From an uncultured Roseburia sp. (GTDB lineage: Bacteria; Bacillota; Clostridia; Lachnospirales; Lachnospiraceae), in the NCBI GenBank assembly GCA_947383215.1, contig CANDCP010000014.1:1-62951 (forward strand): DNA of 62,951 nt, written 5' to 3'. The first letter of the stretch is position 1; every line of letters begins with the position of its first letter. The notes beneath the pieces were generated by a model. The model worked only from the letters and a program-made list of their open reading frames with translations. It was not told the DNA's origin and ran no database searches. This document shows positions 46,214-55,986 of the stretch, piece after piece. The translations under genes were made by a program, and so were the position numbers.

Positions 46214-48094
46214 TTATTTTCCGATTAAAATCCGAACGGAAAGCCCGCCGATCTCTAACAGATCCTGTTTTTCCAAACGCTCCTCTTTCTCCAAAAACGG
46301 CTCCTCTTTCGTGGTATCCATAACCAGATACCAGTTTTTCTCTTTTCCGATCCTCGGCAGGGCAAGAAATTTCTTGCCGTTATGAAAATTATACGCTATA
46401 TAAATAAAATCATCCCGCCTGCCCGAATCTTTATCGCGCTCGCCGCAGTACATCATTCCCACGGCCTGCCGGCTCGGCTCAAATCCGGCCACCCACGCGT
46501 TATCCCCGTGATAAGACAAATCGGGGTACCCCATGCCGCAAAAATCTTTCATATGCATCGGCTGCGGCATACGCAAAATCCTGTGCTCTCTGCGAAACGC
46601 AAAGAGCTTCCTGATATATTCCGTAAACGCGGCGTTTTTCGCGGCGTCTTTCCAATTTACCCAGCCAACTTTATTATCCTGGCAATACGCATTGTTATTT
46701 CCGCCCTGGGAATTACAAAACTCATCGCCGGAGGCAATCAGCGGAACTCCCTGCGCCAGAGCGACCATCGCCATCGCGTTTCGCATCTGCCGTCTCCGCA
46801 AATGCTGGATATATTTCCTTCGGGTCGGCCCTTCCACCCCGTAATTGCTGCTAAAATTCCAGTCGGCCCCGTCCATGTTGTTCTCTCCGTTTTCCAGATT
46901 ATGTTTCTCACTGTACATGAACACGTCCGCAAGCGTAAATCCGTTGTTAATCGCCGCATAATTGATATATGCGCATCCCCTGCCCTGCTTTTTCTGCTGA
47001 TTGACAAACTCAAACAGATTCGCGTCGATATGATTCAAAAGCCTGCGCAGCGGATAACTGTATTCGTCGTTATACACATATAAATGTGAATTTTCATTCC
47101 GCTTCTCAATCAGCTCCTGTCCGAATCCCGTATAAAAAAGCTTCGTGCGTCTCAACACAAGGTCCTGCGTCATCGCCCTGATCGGAAGCGCGCTTCCAAT
47201 CAAATGAAAACCGTCGACATGATACTGCATCACCCAAAAACGCAGAACGTCCAAAATCATATTCTGATTCATCTTCTCATCAAAATACATTTCCATTACA
47301 CATTCCATCGAATTGCGGTGCAGCGCTTTGATCAGATCCCGCAATTCCGTAACTTCGTCCTTAGAAAACGCGTACGCCGCTTTGGGAGCAAAGTAATTGC
47401 CGGGCACGTATCCCCAGAAATTTACCTTTTCCGCCTCTACGCGCTCCTGTTCTTGCGGCGCGGCATCCTCCCCCTGCTCCTTTTTTTGCTTCCACTCCGT
47501 ATAATCCGACGGCTTTGCGGCGGACAAAAAGACCATCTCTTCAAACTCATATGCCGGCATCAATTCCACCGTCGTAATTCCAAGCGACCGCAAATACGGT
47601 ATCTTCTCCTTTACCGCCGCAAAAGTCCCCCGCATCCTGCCTCTTGCGCCGCCGTCCATGGTAAATCCCCGAACATGCAGCTTGTACATTACCATATCTT
47701 CCTGTGAAATCTCCGGCGTATGATCGCCCTCCCAGTCATATTCCGCCCCTGCAAACCCGCCGCGCACCCGGCATCCCTGCCGGCAGCGCGAGAGATCAAA
47801 CCAATTCTTACGCCCCTCAATTCTGTCCGCATACGGATCTACCAGCTCTCTCCCGTTTATCTCATAATTATACTGATACTGTCTGATATCAAGCTTTTCA
47901 ACCAGGACAGAGCGAAGCGCGCCCACGCAGTACTCCCTCGGAACTTCTATCCGCACAACCTCCCCAGTTCTTATACGATATAGCAGAACGGCACATTCCG
48001 CTTCTTTTTCCCCCTCAAAGGTGAATATGGTCCCCGCCAAGGTCACCATTGTCCCCATTTTCGCATAATTTCCCTCTTTTATGGCATATTTCAT
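46214..48094 (-). CDS. GlgX-like GH13 protein with degenerate active site
   Basis: A 626-residue protein with an N-terminal CBM48-like beta domain (about 10-110) and a GH13 barrel closest to glycogen debranching enzymes (GVEGPTRRKYIQHLRRRQMR, then SGDEFCNSQGGNNNAYCQDN). The catalytic residues are missing. The nucleophile Asp of VDGFRFD is Ile299 (VDGFHLI), the acid/base Glu falls at Thr322 (KLFYTGFG), and the His-Asp pair before GFTLAD is Asn383-Asn384. The region I His is also lost. It is full length and in frame, so it is more a pseudoenzyme than a pseudogene. Start 48094 has AGGCGG upstream. Confidence 0.85.
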   Translation of the reverse strand: MKYAIKEGNYAKMGTMVTLAGTIFTFEGEKEAECAVLLYRIRTGEVVRIEVPREYCVGALRSVLVEKLDIRQYQYNYEINGRELVDPYADRIEGRKNWFDLSRCRQGCRVRGGFAGAEYDWEGDHTPEISQEDMVMYKLHVRGFTMDGGARGRMRGTFAAVKEKIPYLRSLGITTVELMPAYEFEEMVFLSAAKPSDYTEWKQKKEQGEDAAPQEQERVEAEKVNFWGYVPGNYFAPKAAYAFSKDEVTELRDLIKALHRNSMECVMEMYFDEKMNQNMILDVLRFWVMQYHVDGFHLIGSALPIRAMTQDLVLRRTKLFYTGFGQELIEKRNENSHLYVYNDEYSYPLRRLLNHIDANLFEFVNQQKKQGRGCAYINYAAINNGFTLADVFMYSEKHNLENGENNMDGADWNFSSNYGVEGPTRRKYIQHLRRRQMRNAMAMVALAQGVPLIASGDEFCNSQGGNNNAYCQDNKVGWVNWKDAAKNAAFTEYIRKLFAFRREHRILRMPQPMHMKDFCGMGYPDLSYHGDNAWVAGFEPSRQAVGMMYCGERDKDSGRRDDFIYIAYNFHNGKKFLALPRIGKEKNWYLVMDTTKEEPFLEKEERLEKQDLLEIGGLSVRILIGK

Positions 48095-48264
48095 TCCATT
48101 TCCGCCTCTCTGTATCTGTCGTCTATCCTTTATCATTCCTGTTTGTCTGCCACACTTTCAGGCATCTTATCTTACTATTATAAGGGATTCTCCATAATTT
48201 GTATAGCAAAATTCTTTTTTTGTTTGTATAAATTCTTTTCCCGCCCCATTTTTTACTCTGTATG

Positions 48265-48293
48265 TTGACTTTTTATTCCCGGATTCCTATAAT
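48265..48293 (+). promoter_or_regulatory. Strong SigA promoter of the DUF1292 gene
   Basis: TTGACT, a 17-nt spacer, TATAAT (11 of 12 consensus bases), about 30 nt upstream of the ATG at 48323. Confidence 0.9.
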
Positions 48294-48322
48294 GAAGAGA
48301 GTATAAAAAGCAGAGGTGACTT

Positions 48323-48631
48323 ATGGGTAATCCAAATGAATTTGATGACGACGAAGATATTTTTGTAACCTTAAACATGGATGACGGTACCGATGTCGAA
48401 TGCCGGATTCTCACAATCTTTGATATTGGCGAACAGGACTATATCGCTCTTTTGCCGTTAGACGAAGACGGCGAAGATAACGAGGAGGGAGAGGTATACA
48501 TCTACCGCTATTTTGAAGACGAAAACGGAGAACCGTCGCTTGAAAATATTACGGACGACGAAGAATCCGAGGCCGTTACCGACCGCTTTGACGAACTCTT
48601 AGACGATGCATATTACATGGAGCTTGAGTGA
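48323..48631 (+). CDS. DUF1292 family protein
   Basis: A 102-residue, very acidic protein. The conserved core is VECRILTIFDIGEQDYIALL followed by EVYIYRYFEDENGEP. DUF1292 proteins are widespread in Firmicutes and have no assigned function. It stands alone, with a strong promoter upstream and a hairpin downstream, and is divergent from the GH13-like gene. Confidence 0.88.
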   Translation: MGNPNEFDDDEDIFVTLNMDDGTDVECRILTIFDIGEQDYIALLPLDEDGEDNEEGEVYIYRYFEDENGEPSLENITDDEESEAVTDRFDELLDDAYYMELE

Positions 48632-48679
48632 CGCCTGAAAGCAGACAAGCTCACAAACATTTTTATTCTGCGGAAATTT

Positions 48680-48726
48680 ATGCCGGAATACAGTCGCGAT
48701 AAGTCTGTGCTCCGGCATATCTTTTA
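48680..48726 (+). terminator. Hairpin terminator between DUF1292 gene and the uvrD-like gene
   Basis: ATGCCGGA and TCCGGCAT arms with inner ACAG/CTGT pairs, followed on the plus strand by ATCTTTTAT. It lies between the ends of two convergent genes and could serve both. Confidence 0.65.
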
Positions 48727-50565
48727 TCCTTTTTTTGCCTCCATCTCCTCGAGAAACCGCGACGGTTCCATCTCATGATTGTTTATCCTGTCGGACGAAT
48801 ACAGATACAGCCTCTCCCTCGCCCTCGTCATTCCGACGTAAAACATGCGCCTCTCTTCTTCGATATCCTCTTCAAGCACCGCCTTTTTATAGGGCATGAT
48901 TTTTTCATTGACATCCACAATATAGACTTCGTCATATTCCAGACCCTTAGCGCTGTGAAACGTTGAGAGGGACACGCCCTCTGTCTCATTCCGGTTCCGT
49001 TCCCCCTGCTCCTTAAGCTCCCTTTGGTATTCCTCGATATGCTTCTTCCATGACAAATAATCCGGATATGTTCTCGCCGCCTCCATAAGCTCGTCTAAAA
49101 CCTCAAAAAGCTCCTCCCTGCGAATCTGCCTGTAATCTGCATATTCGTTTAAATAATCGTCATATCCGATTCCACAGCGTATATAATTGACTGCCGCGTA
49201 GGGCGCCATATTGGAAAGCATTTTACAGTCATAGGCAAGTCTGTCAATCCGCTCTGCAATCCACTCCTGTTCATTTTTTGCATAGTAATCGGCCCACACG
49301 TCGAACGCCACCGTCCGCTCCTCTAAGCTGTCCCTTCCGATATAACGCTTCGGCTTGTTCATTATCCGCAGAAAATCGGCCCTCTCCCTGCTTCCCATGG
49401 CAATCTTTATATAAGAAAAAATATCCTTCGCAATCCAATGATCATAAAGTCCCGGAATCTTATCCCTCGCCTGAAACGGAATATTGTACTCCAAAAGCTG
49501 TTCCATCAGAAGCCTCGGCTGCGTGTTCGTTCGGAATAAAACTGCGATCCCGCCGTAACTGCCCCCTTGCGCAATAAACGTTCGAATCCCTTCTATCACG
49601 GCAAGATTCTGCTCTCTTTGGTTTTTAAAATTTTTGACGCAGACCGCTTTTCCGCCTCTCCTTGCGGACACCGCCTTTTTTACGAAACGGTTCTGATTAT
49701 GTGAGATGACATATCCTGATTTTTCTACGATCTCCGAAACACTGCGGTAATTCACATCGAGCAGAATTTGCGCCGCATCTTTGTAGTCTTTTGTAAACAT
49801 CTGCATTATTTGAGGGGCAGCGCCGCGGAAACGATATATCGACTGATCGTCGTCTCCCACCACAAACAGATTGTTTTGGGGCTTAGCCATCATTTTTACA
49901 ATTTCATACTGTAACTGATTGATGTCCTGGTATTCGTCTATCAAAATAAACGGATAACGTCTCTGCCACAATGAAAGGATGTCCTTCCGCTGCGAAAATA
50001 ATTCATATGTATAGACAAGCATATCATCAAAGTCAATCAGCCTTCGTCCGCGCAGCGCCTTCTCATACTGCGCGTAAATTTTCCGAAACGTATCCTCCGG
50101 ACAGTTCCTGGAATAGTAATTCCCAACATCCATCCTGACATTCTTTACCATGCTGATCTCGCCAAGGAGCGCCCCGATAAATTCATTTTCATCCTCATAA
50201 TCAAGATGAAATCTGCGCACCATATCCCGCATCAGTAAAAACTTCTGTTCCTCCCGCACGATATTTTCCGCCGTATAGTGATAGGCGTACTTTAAAATCG
50301 AAAAAAACACTGCATGAAAAGTTCCAAATGTCACCGGCGCCCTTCGCCCCATCAGCTTTGTAAAGCGCTCTCTCATCTCTGTGGCAGCCGCCTTTGTAAA
50401 CGTCACGACAAGGATATCCGCCGGATTCACCTGGCGGTTCTCAATCAATTCTTTTGTCCGCAGCGTAATCACCTTTGTCTTTCCGGCGCCGGGACCGGCC
50501 AACGTCAAACAGGGACCTCTGAAATGCTTAATCGCCTGAATTTGTCCTTCGTTTAGCTCTTCCAT
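48724..50565 (-). CDS. UvrD/Rep family ATP-dependent DNA helicase
   Basis: A superfamily 1A 3'-5' helicase, 613 residues, shorter than PcrA/UvrD because the C-terminal tail is absent. Motifs in order: GPGAGKTKVITLRT (I), TFTKAAATEMRERF (Ia), DEYQDIN (II), VGDDDQSIYRFRGA (III), LDVNYRS (IV), STFHSAKGLEYDEVYIVDV (V), MTRARERLYL (VI). All are intact. It lies 3 nt after the NYN-LOTUS gene and should share its transcript. Confidence 0.92.
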   Translation of the reverse strand: MEELNEGQIQAIKHFRGPCLTLAGPGAGKTKVITLRTKELIENRQVNPADILVVTFTKAAATEMRERFTKLMGRRAPVTFGTFHAVFFSILKYAYHYTAENIVREEQKFLLMRDMVRRFHLDYEDENEFIGALLGEISMVKNVRMDVGNYYSRNCPEDTFRKIYAQYEKALRGRRLIDFDDMLVYTYELFSQRKDILSLWQRRYPFILIDEYQDINQLQYEIVKMMAKPQNNLFVVGDDDQSIYRFRGAAPQIMQMFTKDYKDAAQILLDVNYRSVSEIVEKSGYVISHNQNRFVKKAVSARRGGKAVCVKNFKNQREQNLAVIEGIRTFIAQGGSYGGIAVLFRTNTQPRLLMEQLLEYNIPFQARDKIPGLYDHWIAKDIFSYIKIAMGSRERADFLRIMNKPKRYIGRDSLEERTVAFDVWADYYAKNEQEWIAERIDRLAYDCKMLSNMAPYAAVNYIRCGIGYDDYLNEYADYRQIRREELFEVLDELMEAARTYPDYLSWKKHIEEYQRELKEQGERNRNETEGVSLSTFHSAKGLEYDEVYIVDVNEKIMPYKKAVLEEDIEEERRMFYVGMTRARERLYLYSSDRINNHEMEPSRFLEEMEAKKG

Positions 50566-50568
50566 TTT

Positions 50569-51528
50569 CTATCCCTGGTTCTTTTTTATTTTCACTGTGT
50601 TGGCGTTTACAGACAGTCCCTGGATGCTGCGCAAAAACTTGGACATCGCTTTATATCCGTAATCTTTTACATTAAAGTTGTGATGCTTGCGTTTTAATTC
50701 GTCATGAATAATCGAAAGGTTATCGATACACCCGCCGTTTTTTCTTATGAGCGCAAGAATCTCTTCCTCAAGCTCCTGTCTGTCAATCTGTACCTCTTCC
50801 TTCAAAAGGCTGTAATGATTGTTATTCTTTTTTACCCGGCAGTGTTTCATCTCCTCGTCCAAAAATACGCTCAGCTTTGAATAGCCGTAATTTCTCGCGT
50901 CAAAATCCGTAAATTTCCCGGCAAGGCGGCTCCCCACGTATCCCAGATCAAGAACTGCGGTCCCTTCCTCAAAAAACATCATCTCAATTGCCTTTTCCAC
51001 GTCCGTGATACTCGTGACATTATCCATATCCAAACTCTGGCTTACAATATCATTGCCGCCCACAGCCGCTTCCCTGTCTGTTTCCCCGACTAAATTTAAA
51101 AGTACAAACTTATTGCAGGCTTTCTTTAACGCCTGCGGCGTCTTCGACTCCCCCATCCCGAGCACATATTTCTGTTCTTCGCGAAGCCTCATGGCGAGAC
51201 GTGTAAAGTCGCTGTCGCTCGTCACAAGACAAAAACCGTCCACTTTATCTTTATACAACAGATCCATGGCGTCTATCACCATCGCCATATCCGTCGCATT
51301 CTTTCCCGTTGTGTAGTCGAACTGCTGAATCGGCATAATCGAATAATCCAAAAGCTTTTTCTCCGTCCAGTCCGTTCCCTTAGACCAGTTCCCGTATATT
51401 CGGCGGCAGCTGGCATATCCGTACTTTTCCAGCTCGTCAAAAATTACCCCCGCATATTTTGCGCTGACGTTATCCGAGTCTATCAGAACCGCAAACTGAC
51501 GCTTCTCTTCCCCGACCTCATTTCCCAT
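50569..51528 (-). CDS. NYN-domain putative RNase with two LOTUS/OST-HTH domains
   Basis: 319 residues. The N-terminal NYN (PIN-like) domain (about 10-155) has the expected acidic residues in LIDSDN, TDMAMVIDAMD and VTSDSDFTRL. Two C-terminal OST-HTH/LOTUS modules follow: about 175-245 (ending NYGYSKLSVFLDEE) and about 250-318 (DYGYKAMSKFLRSI). LOTUS domains bind RNA, including G-quadruplexes, so this is probably a metal-dependent RNase guided by them. The gene is in tandem with the helicase gene. Confidence 0.85.
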   Translation of the reverse strand: MGNEVGEEKRQFAVLIDSDNVSAKYAGVIFDELEKYGYASCRRIYGNWSKGTDWTEKKLLDYSIMPIQQFDYTTGKNATDMAMVIDAMDLLYKDKVDGFCLVTSDSDFTRLAMRLREEQKYVLGMGESKTPQALKKACNKFVLLNLVGETDREAAVGGNDIVSQSLDMDNVTSITDVEKAIEMMFFEEGTAVLDLGYVGSRLAGKFTDFDARNYGYSKLSVFLDEEMKHCRVKKNNNHYSLLKEEVQIDRQELEEEILALIRKNGGCIDNLSIIHDELKRKHHNFNVKDYGYKAMSKFLRSIQGLSVNANTVKIKKNQG

Positions 51529-51547
51529 CTTCTCTCTCCTTTACCGC

Positions 51548-51576
51548 AAAAAAGTGCAGACGCCGTCTGCACTTTT
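51548..51576 (-). terminator. Rho-independent terminator after gltX
   Basis: Minus strand: AAAGTGCAGACG / CGTCTGCACTTT stem with a T-tract (TTTTTT) closing it. It lies 3 nt past the gltX stop. The NYN gene starts only about 20 nt further on, so read-through or partial termination probably feeds it. Confidence 0.85.
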
Positions 51577-51579
51577 ATC

Positions 51580-53037
51580 TTACTTGTTTTCGCTCAATTT
51601 TTCAATTGCCTTTTTAATTCTTTTCAGAGATTCTTCTTTGCCCAAAACCTCCATAATTTCTGTGGCCCCGCCGGGAGTCATCTGTTTTCCTGACACGGCC
51701 GTCCGTATCGGCCATAAAACGTAACCGTTTTTATACCCTTTCTGCTTCACAAATTCACAGACAGCCTCGTATAACGCATCGTTTCCGTAATCTTCCTGTG
51801 CCTCAAGAAGCGGAAGAATCTCTTTTAAAACGGAAAGCGAAGACTCTTTTGTCGTCTTCATTTTCTTATGGATATACATCGCGCTCTCATACTCCGGCAC
51901 CGCCTCAAAAAAATCAATATGTTCTTTAATATCGGAAAATACCTCGATACGCGTCTTGATCATCGCCGCAATCTTTTTCCGATCGTAATCTTTTGTGACA
52001 ACGGCCGAGATATACGGTTCCGCCATTTCGTAAAACACATCGAAATCCATCGCTTTCATATATTCGCCGTTCATCCATTTTAATTTTGTATAGTCAAAGA
52101 CCGCCGGGGATTTGCTCATATGCCGGTAATCAAACGCCTCTGTCAGCTCCTTCCGCGAGAAAATCTCCCGGTTATCCGCAGGACTCCATCCCAGCAGCGC
52201 CACGAAATTTACAATTGCCTCCGTCAAAAACCCCTGCTCGATCAAATCTTCATAAGAAGAATGCCCGCATCGTTTGCTTAATTTCTGATGATCTTCATTC
52301 GTAATCAGAGGACAGTGCACGTATGTCGGCACCTCCCAGCCGAATGCCTCGTAAAGCCGATTATATTTCGGGGATGAAGAGAGATATTCATTTCCCCTTA
52401 CCACATGCGTAATTCCCATCAAATGGTCATCCACCACATTTGCAAAATTGTACGTCGGATAGCCGTCGGACTTTATCAGGATCATATCGTCGAGCTCCGC
52501 GTTGTCCACCGTAATTTCTCCGTAGATATCATCACAAAACGTGGTCGTCCCCGTCGTCGGATTATTCTGACGAATCACATAGGGCGCTCCCGCCGCAAGC
52601 TTTTCTTCCACCTCCTCTTTCGATAAATGCAGGCAATGCTTGTCGTACACAATAATTTCCTTGCCCGCAACCTCCTGACGGAGACTCTCTAAACGCTCTT
52701 TATCACAAAAACAATAATATGCCTCGCCTTTTTCGACCAGCTTTTTTGCATATTCTAAGTAAATCCCCCGTTCCTGACGCTCGCTTTGAACATAAGGTCC
52801 AACTCCCCCGTCCTTATCCGGCCCTTCATCATGTATCAGCCCCGTCTTTTCCAAAGTGCGGTAAATAATATCGACCGCTCCCTCTACATAGCGCTCCTGG
52901 TCGGTATCTTCTATTCTCAAAATAAAATCTCCGCCTTCATGTTTTGCTATCAAATACGCATACAATGCCGTGCGGAGATTTCCCACATGCATTCTCCCTG
53001 TCGGACTAGGTGCAAATCTTGTTCTAACCTTATTCAT
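51580..53037 (-). CDS. gltX: Glutamate-tRNA ligase
   Basis: A class I synthetase charging tRNA-Glu (and possibly tRNA-Gln in species using the transamidation route). The 485 residues include the HIGH-type motif [29 protein letters not shown], and the KLSKR loop in [15 protein letters not shown]. The C-terminal anticodon-binding domain covers about 330-485. It overlaps the FeoB-associated small gene by 8 bp (ATGAATAA). Confidence 0.95.
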   Translation of the reverse strand: MNKVRTRFAPSPTGRMHVGNLRTALYAYLIAKHEGGDFILRIEDTDQERYVEGAVDIIYRTLEKTGLIHDEGPDKDGGVGPYVQSERQERGIYLEYAKKLVEKGEAYYCFCDKERLESLRQEVAGKEIIVYDKHCLHLSKEEVEEKLAAGAPYVIRQNNPTTGTTTFCDDIYGEITVDNAELDDMILIKSDGYPTYNFANVVDDHLMGITHVVRGNEYLSSSPKYNRLYEAFGWEVPTYVHCPLITNEDHQKLSKRCGHSSYEDLIEQGFLTEAIVNFVALLGWSPADNREIFSRKELTEAFDYRHMSKSPAVFDYTKLKWMNGEYMKAMDFDVFYEMAEPYISAVVTKDYDRKKIAAMIKTRIEVFSDIKEHIDFFEAVPEYESAMYIHKKMKTTKESSLSVLKEILPLLEAQEDYGNDALYEAVCEFVKQKGYKNGYVLWPIRTAVSGKQMTPGGATEIMEVLGKEESLKRIKKAIEKLSENK

Positions 53038-53197
53038 TTCTTTCTCCTGCCTTTTCTTTTTTCGTAATTCTTTTGCATCCCTTACAACTCCCCGAACATC
53101 CGGCGCATCCGCATGTCTTTTTTTGCTTCATAAACCGCAGGGCGGCTTTTAGCCAGGCAAACACAAGCGCAAGCACCAGGAAATCAAAAAACTTCAT
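53030..53197 (-). CDS. FeoB-associated Cys-rich membrane protein
   Basis: A 55-residue protein with one membrane helix (about 5-23) and a Cys-rich basic tail, [15 protein letters not shown]. This is the signature of the small protein encoded beside feoB in many Firmicutes. The Cys cluster may bind iron. AGGAGG lies 8 nt upstream of the ATG at 53197. It starts 24 nt after feoB and overlaps gltX at its end. Confidence 0.85.
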   Translation of the reverse strand: MKFFDFLVLALVFAWLKAALRFMKQKKTCGCAGCSGSCKGCKRITKKEKAGERNE

Positions 53198-53220
53198 TGC
53201 AAATCCTCCTCTTACCGGCA

Positions 53221-55224
53221 TCAGAACAGCATTCCGATACGATAGACAAGAAACGCCGCCGCCCAGGCGACAAGACATTGCAACACCACCACGAAAGCCG
53301 CCTTTACGCCGGATTCCATCTCGCGCCGAATCGCCGCCACCGCCGCGACGCACGGCGTGTACAGCAAGGTAAATACAAGAAAGCTTGCAGCGGAAACCGG
53401 CGTGAAAATTTCACCCAAAGTCTGGCTTAAATTTGAGAGCGAGGTTCCCGTGAGCACGCTCATCGTACTGACAACCGCTTCCTTTGCCGTGAATCCCGTT
53501 ATCAACGAGGTAGATATCCGCCAATCTCCGAATCCAAGCGGAACAAATATCGGCGCAATCCATTTACCCACAAGGGCAAGCAAGCTTTCGGCGCTGTCGT
53601 CTACTACATTCAGCCTAGTGTCAAAGGTCTGCAAAAACCAGATCAGAATCGTCGCGACAAAAATTACGGTAAACGCCCTCTGCAAAAAGTCCTTCGCCTT
53701 ATCCCACATCAAGAGCACAACGCTTTTTACGGAAGGAAGCCGGTAATTCGGCAATTCCATCACAAACGGCATCGGATTCCCCTTAAACTTTGTATATTTA
53801 AAAAGCAGGGCCATGCATATCCCGACAACAATGCCGCCCGCATACAGCGCCATCATTACAAGCGCGGCATGTCTCGGAAAAAATGCCGACGCAAACACCG
53901 CGTAAATCGGTATTTTCGCAGAACAGCTAATATACGGCACCAGCATAATTGTCATTTTCCGGTCACGCTCCGACGCAAGCGTACGGCTGGACATAACCGC
54001 CGGAACGCTGCAGCCAAAACCGATTAACATCGGCACAAAGCTTCTCCCCGAAAGTCCTATTTTTCTAAGCAGCTTGTCCATTACAAACGCCACCCGCGCC
54101 ATATAACCCGAATCCTCTAGAATGGAAAGAAAGAAAAATAAAACCACAATGATCGGAAGAAAGCTCAGTACGCTTCCGACACCCGCAAACACGCCGTCTA
54201 TCACAAGACTATGTACCACCGGATTGATACCGTACGATATCAGCCAGGCATCCGCAACCTTTGTCAACGCATCAATGCCAAGCGACAAAAGATCGCTGAG
54301 CGCAGTCCCGATCAACCCGAAGGTTAAATAAAATACAAGCATCATAATCATAAAAAACATCGGCAGCGCCAGATACTTATTGGTCAGCACGGCGTCGATG
54401 CAAACGCTTCGCCTTCTCTCCCTGCTCTCATGACAGCGCGTGACCGTCCTGGAGCAGACTTTTTCAATAAACGTATAGCGCATGTCCGCCATGGCCGCAT
54501 TTCTGTCCATTTTATGATCCGTTTCCATCTCCTCTATACTGTGCTCCATCATGTCCAGCTCATTCTGACTCAAAACAAGATGACGAATGATATCCGTATC
54601 GCCCTCCACAATCTTTGTGGCCGCAAATCTTGGAGACATCCCGATGCTCTGCGCATGATCCTCCACCTGATGTGAAAGCGCATGGATGCACCGGTGCACC
54701 GGCCCCTGCTCGCAAAAATCCGTAATACGCGGATATTCCCTATGCCCCGCGGTATGCACAATGCACCGGATTAAATCCTCAATTCCCTCGTCCTTCGCGG
54801 CGCTGATTGGAATCACGGGAATCCCAAGCTCTTCTTTCATCCGCTTAAAATCAATGGCGCCCCCGTTGTTTCTGACCTCATCCATCATGTTAAGGGCAAG
54901 GACCATCGGGATATGCATCTCTAAAAGCTGAAGCGTCAGATACAGATTTCGCTCAATATTCGTCGCATCTACAATATTTATAATTCCGTCCGGCTTCTCT
55001 TTTAAAATGAAATCTCTCGTTACGATTTCTTCATTTGTATACGGACGCAGCGAATAAATTCCCGGAAGATCTACAACAGAGCAGTCTTTTCTCGAACGGA
55101 TCTGCCCGACTTTCTGATCTACGGTAACCCCCGGAAAATTTCCGACATGCTGGTTGGAACCCGTCAGCTGATTAAACAGCGTTGTCTTGCCGCAGTTCTG
55201 GTTTCCCACAAGTGCAAAGATCAT
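53221..55224 (-). CDS. feoB: Ferrous iron transport protein FeoB
   Basis: The main Fe(II) permease of the cytoplasmic membrane. The 667 residues begin with a G domain (G1 GNQNCGKTTLFNQLTG, G3 DLPG, G4 NMMD). A helical GDI domain (about 160-270) follows, then a membrane core of about eight helices with gate motifs GFGCSVPAVMSSR and YIPCVA-like LYTPCVAAVAAIRREM. The start overlaps the feoA stop by ATGA, so the two are translated together. Confidence 0.95.
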   Translation of the reverse strand: MIFALVGNQNCGKTTLFNQLTGSNQHVGNFPGVTVDQKVGQIRSRKDCSVVDLPGIYSLRPYTNEEIVTRDFILKEKPDGIINIVDATNIERNLYLTLQLLEMHIPMVLALNMMDEVRNNGGAIDFKRMKEELGIPVIPISAAKDEGIEDLIRCIVHTAGHREYPRITDFCEQGPVHRCIHALSHQVEDHAQSIGMSPRFAATKIVEGDTDIIRHLVLSQNELDMMEHSIEEMETDHKMDRNAAMADMRYTFIEKVCSRTVTRCHESRERRRSVCIDAVLTNKYLALPMFFMIMMLVFYLTFGLIGTALSDLLSLGIDALTKVADAWLISYGINPVVHSLVIDGVFAGVGSVLSFLPIIVVLFFFLSILEDSGYMARVAFVMDKLLRKIGLSGRSFVPMLIGFGCSVPAVMSSRTLASERDRKMTIMLVPYISCSAKIPIYAVFASAFFPRHAALVMMALYAGGIVVGICMALLFKYTKFKGNPMPFVMELPNYRLPSVKSVVLLMWDKAKDFLQRAFTVIFVATILIWFLQTFDTRLNVVDDSAESLLALVGKWIAPIFVPLGFGDWRISTSLITGFTAKEAVVSTMSVLTGTSLSNLSQTLGEIFTPVSAASFLVFTLLYTPCVAAVAAIRREMESGVKAAFVVVLQCLVAWAAAFLVYRIGMLF

Positions 55225-55457
55225 TGCCCTTCCGCCTCTCTTTCCACTTCAATCTTCTGCGCGTCTTCTTTTCGTATGGTCAGCTGATACCCGCGGATAT
55301 GAAGCTCGATCGGGTCTCCCATGGGAGCGACCTTCTGCACGCTTACCCTTGTCTTTGGAATCAGCCCCATATCCAGCAGTCTGCATCTTAGTATGCCTTC
55401 CCCGCCCACCTGGGTAATCACTCCGGCGCTGCCTACCGGTAATTCATCTAATGTCAT
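55221..55457 (-). CDS. feoA: Ferrous iron transport protein FeoA
   Basis: A 78-residue cytosolic SH3-like protein that modulates FeoB. It shows LDELPVGSAGVITQVGGEG then LLDMGLIPKTRVSVQKVAPM and HIRGYQLTIRKEDA, the usual FeoA pattern. First gene of the feoA-feoB unit. No clear Fur box was seen in the 72 nt upstream. Confidence 0.92.
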   Translation of the reverse strand: MTLDELPVGSAGVITQVGGEGILRCRLLDMGLIPKTRVSVQKVAPMGDPIELHIRGYQLTIRKEDAQKIEVEREAEGQ

Positions 55458-55529
55458 GTGTAAGTCCTCTCTGTGTCCCTTTTCATCAGGGAAATGTAGT
55501 AATGCTTTTTACATTCTAACGCAGCGGAA

Positions 55530-55853
55530 CTATTTCTTCAACAAATTTTCAATCATATTCAAAATTTCTTCTTTCGGACGCGCGCCCTGAGACTGTGAAA
55601 TCACCTTTCCGTGCGCTAAAACAAGCAGCGAAGGAACCGTCATAATCTTATATTTCTCCGCCAGCTTCGGCTGCTGGTCTACATTGACCTTTCCAACCTG
55701 CACGACATCCGTCTCATCCGCGATCTCCTCAATTACCGGCGCCAGACTTTTGCATGGGCCGCACCAGTCCGCATAAAAATCTACAAGCACAGGCTTATCA
55801 TTTCGAAACACCTTTTCCTCAAAATTCGCTGTCGTCAACTCTAAAATCGCCAT
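55530..55853 (-). CDS. trxA: Thioredoxin
   Basis: A 107-residue disulfide reductase with the active site WCGPCK at about 29-34 in VDFYADWCGPCKSLAPVI, the cis-Pro in MTVPSLLVLAHGK, and normal thioredoxin length. It stands between feoA and the divergent cotJ operon. The C-terminal helix ends NMIENLLKK. Confidence 0.93.
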   Translation of the reverse strand: MAILELTTANFEEKVFRNDKPVLVDFYADWCGPCKSLAPVIEEIADETDVVQVGKVNVDQQPKLAEKYKIMTVPSLLVLAHGKVISQSQGARPKEEILNMIENLLKK

Positions 55854-55986
55854 TTTTCTCTCCTCTTTGTATTTTTCTTGTTACTGTTTTATTGTTCCGC
55901 CAACATATAATTTTATTCTCAACAACTCACCAAATTCTTTTTTTTTCATAATTTATATTGTAAATAAAAATAAAGAGGACGATTGT

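Noticed and set aside
55854-55986. Sporulation sigma-factor promoter for cotJ and a vegetative promoter for trxA
   Set aside because: CATAATTT-like and AT-rich boxes occur, but no -35/-10 pair with correct spacing could be supported over the AT-rich background.
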